This document shows, in pieces, positions 1 through 11,145 of a stretch of DNA of 64,000 nt (position 1 is its first letter; each line of letters starts with the position of its first letter). A program made the translations under genes and the position numbers. The notes beneath the pieces were generated by a model. The model saw nothing but the letters and a program-made list of their open reading frames with translations, was not told where the DNA came from and made no database searches. Location: contig NZ_JAODIM010000036.1 of NCBI RefSeq assembly GCF_025527015.1, forward strand, positions 124,001-188,000, in the 5' to 3' direction. The DNA is from Winslowiella arboricola. GTDB taxonomy: Bacteria > Pseudomonadota > Gammaproteobacteria > Enterobacterales > Enterobacteriaceae.

Positions 1-582
1 ACCGTACTGGCGCAGACGCAATCCGCACCACTGCGCGATCTGCTGAAAATCATGCTGAAAAAGTCCGACAATATGATTGCCGATACGGTGTTCCGTACTA
101 TCGGTCACGAACGCTTTAACGTGCCGGGCACCTGGCGCGCGGGATCCGATGCGGTGCGCCAGATCCTGCGGCAAAAAGCCAATATCGATCTCGGTAATAG
201 CATCCAGGTGGATGGTTCTGGCCTGTCGCGCCACGATTTAATCTCTCCGGCCACCATGATGCAGGTCCTGCAATATATTGCGCAAAACGATCAGCAGCTG
301 AATATTATCTCGATGCTGCCGCTGTCAGGCTACGATGGCACATTGCGTTATCGCGGTGGTCTGCATGAGGCGGGGGTTGATGGCAAGCTCTCGGCAAAAA
401 CCGGTTCGTTGCAGGGCGTCTATAATCTGGCAGGGTTCCTGACCACCGCCAGTGGTCAGCGGGTGGCCTTTGTCCAGTTCCTCTCTGGCTATGCGGTTCC
501 GCCGCAGGATCAGCGCCAGCGTCGTATTCCACTGGTGCGCTTTGAGAGCCGTCTCTATAAAGATGTTTATCAAAATAACTGA
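1..582 (+). CDS. dacB: D-alanyl-D-alanine carboxypeptidase/endopeptidase DacB (PBP4), 3' part
   Basis: The reading frame is open from the first base, so the 5' end lies outside the window; about 193 C-terminal residues are present. PBP4 is a periplasmic penicillin-binding protein of the S13 family that trims and cleaves peptidoglycan peptides. Two of the three active-site motifs are visible: SDN (the SxN motif) about 20 residues in, and KTGS (the KTG motif) near residue 133 of the fragment. The first serine motif (SxxK) must lie upstream. The stop at 580-582 is followed at once by pmrA, which suggests co-transcription. In E. coli dacB faces obgE; here pmrAB, an accessory cassette and fepA lie between them. 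Confidence 0.93.
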   Translation, partial: TVLAQTQSAPLRDLLKIMLKKSDNMIADTVFRTIGHERFNVPGTWRAGSDAVRQILRQKANIDLGNSIQVDGSGLSRHDLISPATMMQVLQYIAQNDQQLNIISMLPLSGYDGTLRYRGGLHEAGVDGKLSAKTGSLQGVYNLAGFLTTASGQRVAFVQFLSGYAVPPQDQRQRRIPLVRFESRLYKDVYQNN

Positions 583-588
583 GTGCTG

Positions 589-1251
589 ATGAAAGTACTG
601 ATTATTGAAGATGATTTGCTGTTACAGGAAGGTATTGCCCTGGCCATGAGTGGCGAAGGCTACGCCGTGGATTGCGCATCCAGCGCCGCGCAGGGCAACG
701 CATTGCTGCACAGCGCTCAGTACAGTCTGATTGTGCTCGACCTCGGTCTGCCGGACCGCGATGGCGCCGACCTGCTGCGTCAGTGGCGCCGTGAGGCGGT
801 TGATCTGCCGGTGCTGATCCTGACAGCGCGTGATGCGCTGGAAGATCGTGTTAGCGGGCTGGATGCTGGCGCCGATGACTATCTGATTAAGCCGTTTGCG
901 CTGGCTGAGCTAAAAGCGCGGGCGCGGGCGTTGATCCGCCGCTATCAGGGGCGCAGCGACAACCAGCTGCTACATGGCGACCTGGCGTTAAATCTCTCCT
1001 CGCAACAGGTGTTTATTGAACAGCAGCCGGTTGAAATTACACCGAAAGAGTTCGCATTGCTCACCCGTCTGTTAATGCGCATCGGCGAAACTGTCCATCG
1101 CGAAACCCTGCAACAGGATCTCTATAGCTGGCAGGATGACACCGGTTCTAACACTCTGGAGGTGCATATCCATAATCTGCGCCGTAAGCTGGGTAAAGAC
1201 CGTATCAGAACCGTACGCGGCGTCGGCTACCGGCTGGAAGAACGTGCATGA
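589..1251 (+). CDS. pmrA: Response regulator PmrA/BasR (OmpR family)
   Basis: A 220-residue OmpR-type regulator. The N-terminal receiver has the acidic pocket (IEDD), the phospho-acceptor Asp in VLDLGLPD and the conserved Lys in DYLIKPF. The C-terminal winged helix carries NTLEVHIHNLRRKLG and ends in IRTVRGVGYRL. These match PmrA/BasR, which controls lipid A modification genes under high Fe(III), low pH or polymyxin. The frame is open from a GTG at 583, but the ATG at 589 gives the usual MKVLIIEDD start and is preferred. The stop overlaps the start of pmrB. QseB is a related alternative; position after dacB and similarity over both domains favour PmrA. Confidence 0.88.
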   Translation: MKVLIIEDDLLLQEGIALAMSGEGYAVDCASSAAQGNALLHSAQYSLIVLDLGLPDRDGADLLRQWRREAVDLPVLILTARDALEDRVSGLDAGADDYLIKPFALAELKARARALIRRYQGRSDNQLLHGDLALNLSSQQVFIEQQPVEITPKEFALLTRLLMRIGETVHRETLQQDLYSWQDDTGSNTLEVHIHNLRRKLGKDRIRTVRGVGYRLEERA

Positions 1252-2303
1252 ACAGTATGCGTCGGCGTTTACTGATTATGCTGGCGCTGATACTGCTGAC
1301 CTGCCAGCTGATGAGCGCCATCTGGCTGTGGCATGAAAGTCGTGAGCAGATAAGTTTTCTGGTGAATGAAACCCTCTCCGCCAAAGCCCGCAACCAGCAT
1401 GTTGAAAATGAGATTCGTGAAGCCATCGCCTCGCTGCTACTGCCTTCACTGGTGATGGTCTGTTTTACGCTGCTGCTCTCGTTCTGGGCCATCAGCTGGA
1501 TTATCCGGCCGCTGAAATCGCTGCAGCACAGTCTTGCCGAACGCTCTGCGGATAATCTCTCCCCCCTGCCGCTTTATTCCGATATGGATGAAATCGTCGC
1601 GGTGACCGGCTCGCTGAACCAGTTACTGGGCCGTCTCGACCATACGCTGCAACAGGAGCGGCTGTTTACCGCCGATGCCGCCCATGAGCTGCGCACACCG
1701 CTGGCCGGATTGCGGTTGCACCTGGAACTACTGCAACAGGATGGCGTGAAACAGGGGGCGATGTTGGTGGCGCGCATCGATCAGCTGATGCATGTGATTG
1801 AGCAGCTGCTGATGCTGTCACGCGCCGGGCAGGCGTTAGCCAGTGGTCACTACCAAACGCTAAATATCAGTCAGGATATTATTGATCCTTTACAGCAAGA
1901 GATGAATGAACTGATGGCACAGCGCGATCAGACCCTGCATTGGCCACAGACCACGCCACTGACGGTACAGGGGGATGCGGTATTGCTACGTTTAATGCTA
2001 CGTAATCTGCTGGAGAATGCCTCGCGTTACAGCCCGGCTGGCAGCCATATCAGCGTTGAGCTGGCGGCACTGCAGCAAGGTGTGGTTCTGGAGGTTCGTG
2101 ATGAAGGCCCGGGAATTGAGGAAAATGCGGCGCAGGATTTGACCAAAGCATTTCGCCGTATGGATCAGCGCTACGGCGGCAGTGGTTTAGGGTTAAATAT
2201 CGTGATGCGAATTGTGCAGCTGCACCGGGGTAAACTCGAACTGAAAAATCGTGAAGATCGCAGTGGGCTCTCTGCCCGTTGCTGGCTAGCCAATATCTTC
2301 TAA
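1248..2303 (+). CDS. pmrB: Sensor histidine kinase PmrB/BasS
   Basis: A 351-residue inner-membrane sensor kinase. It has a first membrane helix at about residues 8-27, a short periplasmic loop (about 28-60) and a second helix (about 62-86). A HAMP-like linker follows, then the dimerisation motif AAHELRTPLAG with the phospho-acceptor His, an N box (LRNLLENASRYSP) and G boxes (DEGPGIEE, GGSGLGLNIV). The loop contains Glu-rich ExxE arrangements (ESRE, EIRE), the kind of motif that binds Fe(III) in Salmonella PmrB; equivalence here is inferred. The ATG overlaps the pmrA stop by four bases, so the pair is translationally coupled. Confidence 0.88.
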   Translation: MNSMRRRLLIMLALILLTCQLMSAIWLWHESREQISFLVNETLSAKARNQHVENEIREAIASLLLPSLVMVCFTLLLSFWAISWIIRPLKSLQHSLAERSADNLSPLPLYSDMDEIVAVTGSLNQLLGRLDHTLQQERLFTADAAHELRTPLAGLRLHLELLQQDGVKQGAMLVARIDQLMHVIEQLLMLSRAGQALASGHYQTLNISQDIIDPLQQEMNELMAQRDQTLHWPQTTPLTVQGDAVLLRLMLRNLLENASRYSPAGSHISVELAALQQGVVLEVRDEGPGIEENAAQDLTKAFRRMDQRYGGSGLGLNIVMRIVQLHRGKLELKNREDRSGLSARCWLANIF

Positions 2304-2621
2304 TTTTATTAATCAATATTTCCTCGCGATACAGAAAGTAATAAAACATTTCCCCACCAGCCCAAACCGGGCCTTTCAGAATATTCCCAGACCTTCTGCT
2401 GTTGGTCTCAATAAAATTGTAAAGCTGAAACCACCAAAATAGTTTCCCTTCGTAAAACAGAGCCAGTTATAACCTGATTATTCTGTTAATCGCCTGTCGT
2501 CAGTTAATTTTACTTTCCTTTGTCGTAACAGAATTAATTCACGAAAGCTGAGTGAGTTAAAATATGAGCGGATGACATTATCGCAATAAATTTCCTCAAT
2601 GCGTTAAAGCGAGGTGATAAA
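2304..2621. other. Intergenic region between pmrB and the PI-PLC-like gene
   Basis: An AT-rich stretch of 318 bp. A purine-rich ribosome site (GAGGTGA) lies just before the ATG at 2622, and a TAAAAT hexamer at 2558-2563 could be a -10 element, though no convincing -35 pairs with it. I see no terminator with a T-tract after pmrB and no convincing PmrA box. The abrupt drop in GC compared with pmrB marks the left edge of the accessory insert. Confidence 0.5.
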
Positions 2622-4442
2622 ATGTCGACAAAAAGATACACCCTTTCCGAACTGAAACATTACGCTAATCAATGTCATGTACTCTATAGCGATCTGGATG
2701 AAGAAGGTCATTTGCTTGAGTTTGACGATAATTATGCGAAGCGCGAGAGGCTGCAAATCGATCGGGAATATGCGGCTTACACATTAACAGAAGATGAAAA
2801 TGCCGGTATGCCGTGTAATGCCGACGACTGGCCAAATGGTGATGAAGAGTCTGAGGATGATGAACTGGAAGAAGATGTCACTCAGCGTTCAGGTTGCCCC
2901 GGTGGTAATATTGAAACCGGTGTCTGCTCGCCAAATAACGTTCGCCACAACTGGATGGAGAGATATAGTGGGCACTCTCACTTACGCATCCAGGATCTGT
3001 TACTGCCCGGTAGCCATAACTCAGGCTCAGATAAGCAAGCGCCATACACCTCGTCGAATACCACCTGTCAGGATATCGCCCCTTACCGGCAACTTTACTG
3101 GGGTATCCGGGTGCTGGATATTCGCGCACGATTTTATTCAGGTTACCCGACAGGCGATCCGCGGCGTTTTATTATTCACCATGGCGATATCACCTCCGGA
3201 CGCACGATAAAAACCGATATTCTGGATGCCATCAATGCCTTTATTTTCAGCAATCCGCTGGAAATTATTATCCTCAATTTCCATAACCTTTCACATTTCA
3301 CTGACACTATATACGCTGAACTGGCGTTGTTGATTAAGAAGACGCTGGGTGAAGGACGGATTATCCCTTCAGGCATGGCCAATCGGCGCATACGTGATAT
3401 CTGGGCGACACCGCGTCGGGTGGTGATTGCCTGGGGCGATCGCCATCGGGACACGATGTTCTGGAACGATGTGAACCGGCTGTGGCACGGCAGTAATCTT
3501 ATCTCTACAGCTGCACTGAAAAGATGGATGGATGAGCTGCCCGGACGTGAGCAGAAACCTGACTGGGAGTTGCGCGCGATACAGTGTGCCAAATATGTGC
3601 TGCCATTCCATGTTCCGGATGATTTCTCACCAAAGATACGCGAATGGTTCTATTCAACCGATAAAAATAGCTATATTCAACGTTTTAACATTATTAATAC
3701 TGACTGGTCATTGCGGCAAAGGTTAGTGGATAACTGTATTCATGGAAATTATTTTCGTGATGTCAGCGTTAATTTTCACTATGGCGTCAAGGTATGGGGC
3801 TATTACGACGAATGGAGTCGCGAGGGAGATTTTTATCATACTTACTATGATAATGTTTGGTATTATTTTCAGAGAAAAAGAAATGCAGACTATGGATTTT
3901 TCCCTTTACCCCGGATGGAAAACAGTGACTGGAAAGCAGTATATATTCACTGGCAATATGAAGGGGGCGTTCCTCCTGGTGGATTATCTTTTGATCTTTC
4001 ACAGCCACGATATCGTCTTTTCGCTACCACGCTAAACGGTAGCTTGTTGCAAATCCCCTGTTTGTGGGATGGCAACACCCGGCGGGGTAATATTGGCGAT
4101 GTCTATATGTATGACAACCCTTACAATAACACCCGGGAATTCTTTCTTTTAAGAACCGAGAATTACTGGTATTTTCCAACCGACTCAACAAGCAATGCCA
4201 ACTGGCAATATTTAGGACGGGCGGTGATCAATGATATGTTCCCACCCCCCTCGGTTGTTGAGTTAATACGCGCGCAAGTGCACAGAGCCAACGGCACTAC
4301 GCCGACCACCATCGATGCTGAGCAGACAACGCCGGACGAATGTTCGTCGCCGGAGAGAACATCTCCGCCTGTCAGCCGCAAGGATTGTCATTCTCACCAT
4401 CATCATAGAAGATATTTACGAGAGGAAGATAAATGGAAATAA
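2622..4442 (+). CDS. PI-PLC X-domain-like phosphodiesterase
   Basis: A 606-residue protein with a bacterial phosphatidylinositol-specific phospholipase C-like TIM barrel from about residue 108 to 350. The first catalytic-type His is H132 in PGSHNSG and the second is in IIHHGDI (H186/H187), the paired histidines of this fold. The barrel strand LDIRAR carries the usual acidic residue. Residues about 60-88 are strongly acidic. The C-terminal third (about 430-560) is rich in aromatic residues and predicted strand, perhaps a binding domain, and the tail is His-rich (CHSHHHHRR). No signal peptide or transmembrane helix is evident, so any export would need a non-Sec route. The gene overlaps the next by 10 bases. 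The fold call is good; the real substrate is unknown. Confidence 0.72.
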   Translation: MSTKRYTLSELKHYANQCHVLYSDLDEEGHLLEFDDNYAKRERLQIDREYAAYTLTEDENAGMPCNADDWPNGDEESEDDELEEDVTQRSGCPGGNIETGVCSPNNVRHNWMERYSGHSHLRIQDLLLPGSHNSGSDKQAPYTSSNTTCQDIAPYRQLYWGIRVLDIRARFYSGYPTGDPRRFIIHHGDITSGRTIKTDILDAINAFIFSNPLEIIILNFHNLSHFTDTIYAELALLIKKTLGEGRIIPSGMANRRIRDIWATPRRVVIAWGDRHRDTMFWNDVNRLWHGSNLISTAALKRWMDELPGREQKPDWELRAIQCAKYVLPFHVPDDFSPKIREWFYSTDKNSYIQRFNIINTDWSLRQRLVDNCIHGNYFRDVSVNFHYGVKVWGYYDEWSREGDFYHTYYDNVWYYFQRKRNADYGFFPLPRMENSDWKAVYIHWQYEGGVPPGGLSFDLSQPRYRLFATTLNGSLLQIPCLWDGNTRRGNIGDVYMYDNPYNNTREFFLLRTENYWYFPTDSTSNANWQYLGRAVINDMFPPPSVVELIRAQVHRANGTTPTTIDAEQTTPDECSSPERTSPPVSRKDCHSHHHHRRYLREEDKWK

Positions 4443-5254
4443 CTTCATCTGGTAATAACCTGTCCTACTCTAACGTTACTTCCGCCAGTAACGGCGGTAA
4501 CCATACGGCATGGTCTTACCCACTAAGCAATGTGACCAATTCCCAGGCAAGACTTTTGTCCAAATTTGCCAGGGCAGAATATTACAGTCTGACCCGCCGG
4601 GCAGCAGCATGCGTCGAAGCTCTCAACGCTAAGCTGGCGGAGCGCGAACAATGCGAGGAACATATCGGTCGCTTCACAGAGCTGGCGCCTCAGCTGTTAG
4701 CTGGCTCAGACTCTGAGCAACACTGGCGGGACCTTGAAATCCTGGAATCCCTCAGAATCCTGTTTAAACAGCAGTGTACGGATGACAATATTCCCGCCAG
4801 CAGACAGGCAGGTGATTCATTGATGCTCATCAGCAGCACCAGCCAGCAGATGATCCACTACACCCAGCAAGAGCGGGCAAAGTGTGGGGATTGTTATAAT
4901 CAGTTATCGCAGCATGCCAGTAGCCAGCCAATTGCACTTGATATCACCAATCATACTGACCCGTTGACCGCTGATCTTGTGGCTTTCAATGGCCACCTGC
5001 AACATCTGCATCCCATGTCGGTGGGCGGCGAACTGGCGGAAAATACCGAACAACAATTATTACTGCGCCAGTCATGGTATCAACATTTTGGTGACCGCAG
5101 ATCCACTGGATTAGCCCAACTGGAGAAATGTGTACTGAAACATGATAAACGCATTCAAGCGCTTGCCGCAGTACAAAAGTCGGCTGAGCGCCCGCTGGCG
5201 TATTTCGCTCAACTGGTAGTGAAGTTTTATCAGTGGGTTACTGCAGGAAAATAA
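4433..5254 (+). CDS. Unknown helical protein coupled to the PI-PLC-like gene
   Basis: A 273-residue protein I do not recognise. It begins inside the last codons of the PI-PLC-like gene (10-base overlap, different frame) with an AGAGGAAG ribosome site, so the two are translationally coupled. The first 35 residues are Ser/Asn-rich and probably disordered; the rest looks almost entirely helical, with many Gln, Leu, Ala and His, scattered Cys (as in QERAKCGDCYNQ) and no signal peptide. Possible roles are partner, chaperone or cognate antagonist of the phosphodiesterase; nothing in the sequence decides between them. A hairpin terminator follows at 5263-5287. Confidence 0.6.
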   Translation: MEITSSGNNLSYSNVTSASNGGNHTAWSYPLSNVTNSQARLLSKFARAEYYSLTRRAAACVEALNAKLAEREQCEEHIGRFTELAPQLLAGSDSEQHWRDLEILESLRILFKQQCTDDNIPASRQAGDSLMLISSTSQQMIHYTQQERAKCGDCYNQLSQHASSQPIALDITNHTDPLTADLVAFNGHLQHLHPMSVGGELAENTEQQLLLRQSWYQHFGDRRSTGLAQLEKCVLKHDKRIQALAAVQKSAERPLAYFAQLVVKFYQWVTAGK

Positions 5255-5262
5255 GCTGAGTT

Positions 5263-5290
5263 ACGGGGAAAGTGCGCCTTTCCCCGTTTA
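5263..5290. terminator. Bidirectional hairpin between the helical protein gene and fepA
   Basis: A 9-bp perfect stem (ACGGGGAAA / TTTCCCCGT) with a 7-base loop lies between two convergent genes. Its T-run is short on both sides, so strength is uncertain, but the position fits a shared terminator. Confidence 0.6.
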
Positions 5291-5293
5291 CTG

Positions 5294-7543
5294 TCAGAAG
5301 TGCGTATTCAGACTCATATAAAAGGTCCGGCCCGACTCGTTATAAGTATTGGCGCCGGCGCCATACATATAAGAACTGGTATTATCGTTACCGGTAGTTT
5401 GCGCATTACCCTGGCGGTAGTGGCGCTTATCAAACAGGTTGTCGATACCCAGCGTCACGCTGGCGTACTTATTGACATCATAAGTACCGCTCAGGCCGAT
5501 AACCGAGTAAGGGCTGACTTCATTCAGCTCTGAGCCGCTGACCGCTTCCCCTTTATAATTGTACTTCTTCGGCGTCTGGCGGCCATACCAGGTCAGGGTG
5601 GTTTGCAGCGACAGATCCTGCATCGCCTGCCATGCCAGCGTGGAGTTCAGCGTATATTCTGGAATGATCGACAAACGATCGCCGGTCTCCTTATTCTTAC
5701 TCTGCAACATATACGTCAGATTGTTGTTCCAGCTAATGCTGTCGCTAACCGGAATATTGACCGTTCCTTCCAGTCCTTCGACTACCGCTTTGGGCACATT
5801 TTCCCATTTGTAGACGTCGGTGCTGCCGCTGGTTGAGGTGCCGGAAGGCTCGTAGCCCGATTCAATCTTGTTGCGGTAATCGTTGCGGAACCAGGTTACG
5901 CCCGCCTGATAACCTTCATGCTTATACTCAATGCCGATCTCTTTATTGATGCTGGTCTCGGCTTTAAGATCCTCATTACCCACCAGATAGCAGGCGCCGG
6001 AGCTGTCAGCACAGCCCTGTCCACGGCTGTAAAGGACATAGTTCGGGTTGGTCTGATACAGGCTCGGCGCTTTATAAGCGCGGGCGATACCCATTTTCAG
6101 CGTAAAGTCATCGGACAGTCCTTGCGTCAGATTCAGCGACGGGCTCCAGTTATTGCCGACAATACTGTGATGATCAAAACGCAATCCCGGCACTAACATG
6201 GTGCTGTCGGTCAGCTCCATATTATCTTCCGCAAACAGCGAGAAAATCTCCGCAGAAGAGTACGGGCTACGGTTGCTGCTGCTGATACCGTCGATATCAC
6301 CGCCCGACAGCGCCTGGGTATTGGACAAGTTATCCTTCATGCGCTGCTGATTCCATTCGGTGCCGATGGTGGCGGTCTGATTCACCAGCCATGCAAAAGG
6401 AATGCTCACCTCACTGTGCAGCAGTACGTCGTCCAGCTGGATATCGGAGAAGCCGTCGTCAGAGAAGATACCTTCAGTTCCGCCCGCCAGCCCTTCATTC
6501 ATGCGCGAGTTACGGGTTTTTTCATACTGAGCGAAGTTTTTTGTGCTGACGCCATTATCCCAGGCGCCAGTCCAGGTGATGGCAAAATTCTGGCGATACA
6601 TACGGTTAGTTTCATCGCCGTATTTACTCTGCACCAGCGTGCTGGTATTGGTATTTTGCGTATCACCGGCATACAGGTTGCCCTGACGGCTGTAACCCGC
6701 CTCAAACTCCAGCGCCTGCATCGGGGCAAAGGCCCAGCGCAGCAAACCGTTAATATCTTTATTGACCGAACCTTCACGCCCCGCAGGCACCGTATCAGCA
6801 TAGGTACCGGTACGCAGCGACTGATGGCCTTCGTTAATAAACTGCGCATCTGCCTGAGTTTTACTTAACCCGCCATACAGACGAAAACTGACATCATCGC
6901 CCAGCGGCCCGGTCAGGCTGAAGTTGGTGCGCTTTGTCGCGCCTTCGTCACTGTGCTGTGGCACGTTAAAATAGCTGTCCCAGGAGCCATGCCACTGACT
7001 GCTGTCTTTTTTGGTGATGATATTCACCACGCCACCGGCGGCGCCGTTACCATAACGCGCCGCAGCCGGGCCACGGATCACTTCAATATGGTCGATCATT
7101 TCCGGCGGCACCCAGTTACTGTCACCGCGGGTGTCGCGCTCACCGCGCCAGCCCAGGCGTACTGAGTTACGGCTGGTCACCGGCCGCCCATCGATCAGCA
7201 TCAGGGTATTTTCCGGCCCCATGCCGCGAATATCGATCTGGCGATTGTTGCCGCGCTGACCACTGGTGGAATTACCGGTCAGATTAACGCCCGGCATGGT
7301 ACGAATAATTTCAGAGACATCACGCGCCGGCGGTCTTTTTTTGATTTCATCGGCGGTTATCGTCGATACGCCTGGCGCCTGCAGCGTTTGCTCCGCGGCG
7401 GTAACCAGCATGGTGCCTTCACTGGCATCAATGCTGTCTGTCGAGGCGCTGCTGCTATCTGCTGCTCGCACCCCAGAGGAAAATGCTGTGACCATGCCTG
7501 GTACAATTAAAATTACTAAAGATAAACGCGAAAGTTTCTTCAT
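5294..7543 (-). CDS. fepA: TonB-dependent ferric enterobactin receptor FepA
   Basis: A 749-residue outer-membrane siderophore receptor. A signal peptide (KKLSRLSLVILIVPGMVTA..., cut near GVRA-AD) precedes a TonB box region (GTMLVTAAEQ). The plug domain has PPARDVSEIIRTMPGVNLTG and RGPAAARYGNGAAGG; a 22-strand barrel ends in an aromatic residue (LNTHF). Long stretches agree with FepA of E. coli, including the IDIRGMGPENT and RLGWRGERDTRGD segments, so catecholate (enterobactin-type) transport is likely. The frame stays open 57 bases upstream, but the ATG at 7543 has an AGGA ribosome site and gives the signal peptide. A Fur-like site lies upstream. No fes/ent/fepB genes are adjacent. Confidence 0.9.
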   Translation of the reverse strand: MKKLSRLSLVILIVPGMVTAFSSGVRAADSSSASTDSIDASEGTMLVTAAEQTLQAPGVSTITADEIKKRPPARDVSEIIRTMPGVNLTGNSTSGQRGNNRQIDIRGMGPENTLMLIDGRPVTSRNSVRLGWRGERDTRGDSNWVPPEMIDHIEVIRGPAAARYGNGAAGGVVNIITKKDSSQWHGSWDSYFNVPQHSDEGATKRTNFSLTGPLGDDVSFRLYGGLSKTQADAQFINEGHQSLRTGTYADTVPAGREGSVNKDINGLLRWAFAPMQALEFEAGYSRQGNLYAGDTQNTNTSTLVQSKYGDETNRMYRQNFAITWTGAWDNGVSTKNFAQYEKTRNSRMNEGLAGGTEGIFSDDGFSDIQLDDVLLHSEVSIPFAWLVNQTATIGTEWNQQRMKDNLSNTQALSGGDIDGISSSNRSPYSSAEIFSLFAEDNMELTDSTMLVPGLRFDHHSIVGNNWSPSLNLTQGLSDDFTLKMGIARAYKAPSLYQTNPNYVLYSRGQGCADSSGACYLVGNEDLKAETSINKEIGIEYKHEGYQAGVTWFRNDYRNKIESGYEPSGTSTSGSTDVYKWENVPKAVVEGLEGTVNIPVSDSISWNNNLTYMLQSKNKETGDRLSIIPEYTLNSTLAWQAMQDLSLQTTLTWYGRQTPKKYNYKGEAVSGSELNEVSPYSVIGLSGTYDVNKYASVTLGIDNLFDKRHYRQGNAQTTGNDNTSSYMYGAGANTYNESGRTFYMSLNTHF

Positions 7544-7862
7544 TTTATTATCCTGGAAAATCCACATCACGGCGTAATCGCGATGTGACCTCGCCAACAA
7601 TACTGACGTGTTATGTCGCTGAAGGAACGGCGGCTCCCCTGCTGAAAAGGGATTTCAGCATTACTAATGGGGCACATTAACAGCGCGCATTGGGAGCCAC
7701 CCTGACACTCATTGTTACCGCTTAAGGTTGAGCGGAAACACCGTATTGCAAATACAAATAATTATCAATACGATTATTAATTGCATTGCTAAACAATACA
7801 GTTTGATAAAAGTGGCTATGGCGGGGATTACCGGGGGTTATATGGCAGGAGTACAAATAAAC
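7544..7862. other. Upstream region of fepA
   Basis: A non-coding stretch of about 320 bp between the divergent-facing end of obgE and fepA. It holds the Fur-like site and AT-rich promoter-like sequence (7741-7800). No further open frame of interest was seen. Confidence 0.5.
7750..7775 (-). promoter_or_regulatory. Fur-box-like site upstream of fepA
   Basis: The stretch around AAATAATTATCAATACGATTA matches the A/T-rich Fur pattern (GATAAT-type hexamers in inverted array, core ATAATTATCA). It lies about 210 bp before the fepA start. Iron repression by Fur is expected for this gene family; the site itself is a pattern match only. Confidence 0.5.
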
Positions 7863-7883
7863 AGGGGCACATAAAGTGCCCCT
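7863..7883 (-). terminator. Terminator after obgE
   Basis: An 8-bp perfect stem (AGGGGCAC / GTGCCCCT) with a 5-base loop, followed on the minus strand by a T-rich tract (GTTTATTT). It lies a few bases past the obgE stop. Confidence 0.7.
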
Positions 7884-7889
7884 TCGCTA

Positions 7890-10050
<2,161 letters not shown>

Positions 10051-10091
10051 AGCCGGCCTTCCTGCCGTCAGGTCAGTAAAGACCAGAATGT

Positions 10092-10118
10092 AAAAAGCCC
10101 CGCAACAAATGCGGGGCT
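10092..10118 (-). terminator. Terminator of the rplU-rpmA operon
   Basis: A perfect 8-bp stem (AGCCCCGC / GCGGGGCT) with a 7-base loop, followed on the minus strand by TTTTTA. It lies about 50 bp past the rpmA stop; partial read-through into yhbE-obgE is likely, since no other promoter is obvious. Confidence 0.8.
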
Positions 10119-10171
10119 TATCTTCGTCAGTTAAAGCCGTCTTATGCAGAACGGCTTATGACGCGAAAACC

Positions 10172-10432
<261 letters not shown>

Positions 10433-10444
10433 TCAGATCTCCTC

Positions 10445-10756
10445 TTAGGCGCTGATGCCAGTGATTTTCACATCAGTGAACCACTGACGATGGCCTTGCT
10501 GCTTACGGTGGTGTTTACGACGACGAAACTTAACGATCTTAATTTTCTCGCCACGACCGTGAGCAACGATTTCTGCTTTGATCAGGCCACCAGATACTAA
10601 TGGTGCGCCGATCTGAACGTCTTCGCCGTTTGCAATCATCAGAACCTGGTCGAACTCAATAGTTTCGCCGGTTGCGATGTCCAGCTTTTCCAGGCGAACG
10701 GTCTGACCTTCGCTTACTCGGTGTTGTTTACCACCACTTTGGAAAACCGCGTACAT
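10445..10756 (-). CDS. rplU: 50S ribosomal protein L21
   Basis: A 103-residue protein of the L21 family (start [14 protein letters not shown], basic [16 protein letters not shown] near the C terminus). It binds 23S rRNA. First gene of the rplU-rpmA operon, behind a consensus-like sigma-70 promoter at 10831-10859. Confidence 0.98.
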   Translation of the reverse strand: MYAVFQSGGKQHRVSEGQTVRLEKLDIATGETIEFDQVLMIANGEDVQIGAPLVSGGLIKAEIVAHGRGEKIKIVKFRRRKHHRKQQGHRQWFTDVKITGISA

Positions 10757-10830
10757 ATAAAACTCCGCTTTCCGCGCTTGCCTTCTTTTAATTTTCAGGC
10801 GGCGCTATAAATATTCACAATAGGGCGCGA

Positions 10831-10859
10831 ATTCTACGCAAATTCCGTGCGATTGACAA
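10831..10859 (-). promoter_or_regulatory. Sigma-70 promoter of rplU-rpmA
   Basis: Read on the minus strand: TTGTCA, a 17-base spacer, then TAGAAT. It lies about 75 bp before the rplU start. Hexamers and spacing are close to consensus, as expected for a strong ribosomal-protein promoter. Confidence 0.75.
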
Positions 10860-10982
10860 GAGTCCAATGCAAAGGATTGCAGAAAAAAAACGCAGGGTGA
10901 TTCCGGGCGTTTCTCCGTCTCGTTTTTCAAGTACAATCTGTAATACATTACTTGCCGCGAGCACGAATAAGGCGCTTATCAT
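10860..10982. promoter_or_regulatory. Divergent promoter region of rplU and ispB
   Basis: A short AT-rich stretch with a TACAAT hexamer at 10932-10937 on the plus strand that could be the -10 of ispB; the -35 is poor. A minus-strand open frame across 10815-11039 overlaps the promoter and the ERIC element and is not taken as a gene. Confidence 0.35.
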
Positions 10983-11109
10983 GACCCTAAATAATTCGGG
11001 CCGCAGGAAGGCGGCCAGCCCGCCCATCCCCAGGAGCATAGATAGCTATGTGACTGGGGTGGGCGGGTGCAGCCAACACACCTGCGACCCGAAGTATGAC
11101 GGGTATAGC
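10983..11109 (+). repeat. ERIC (IRU) element
   Basis: About 127 bp with the ERIC hallmarks: the central palindrome CCCCAGGAGCATAG ... CTATGTGACTGGGG, then GCAGCCAACA and the end GAAGTATGACGGGTATA. The left arm (TTCGGGCCGCAGG, GGCGGCCAGCCCGCCC) mirrors the right arm, so the whole element can fold into one long imperfect hairpin. ERIC elements are non-autonomous repeats of Enterobacterales. This one sits in the leader of ispB. Confidence 0.85.
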
Positions 11110-11111
11110 AT

Positions 11112-11145
11112 TGAACAGAGCGATAGGCAGTGAACAGAGCGATAG
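11112..11145 (+). repeat. Tandem 15-bp direct repeat before ispB
   Basis: TGAACAGAGCGATAG occurs at 11112-11126 and again at 11131-11145 (period 19), directly after the ERIC element and just before the ispB start. A shorter echo (CTGAACAGACTGATGAAC) continues to the start codon. No good Shine-Dalgarno sequence is visible here. Confidence 0.7.

Noticed and set aside
10815-11039. Minus-strand frame of 74 codons with hydrophobic sequence
   Set aside because: It covers the rplU promoter and half of the ERIC element and has no ribosome site; chance frame.
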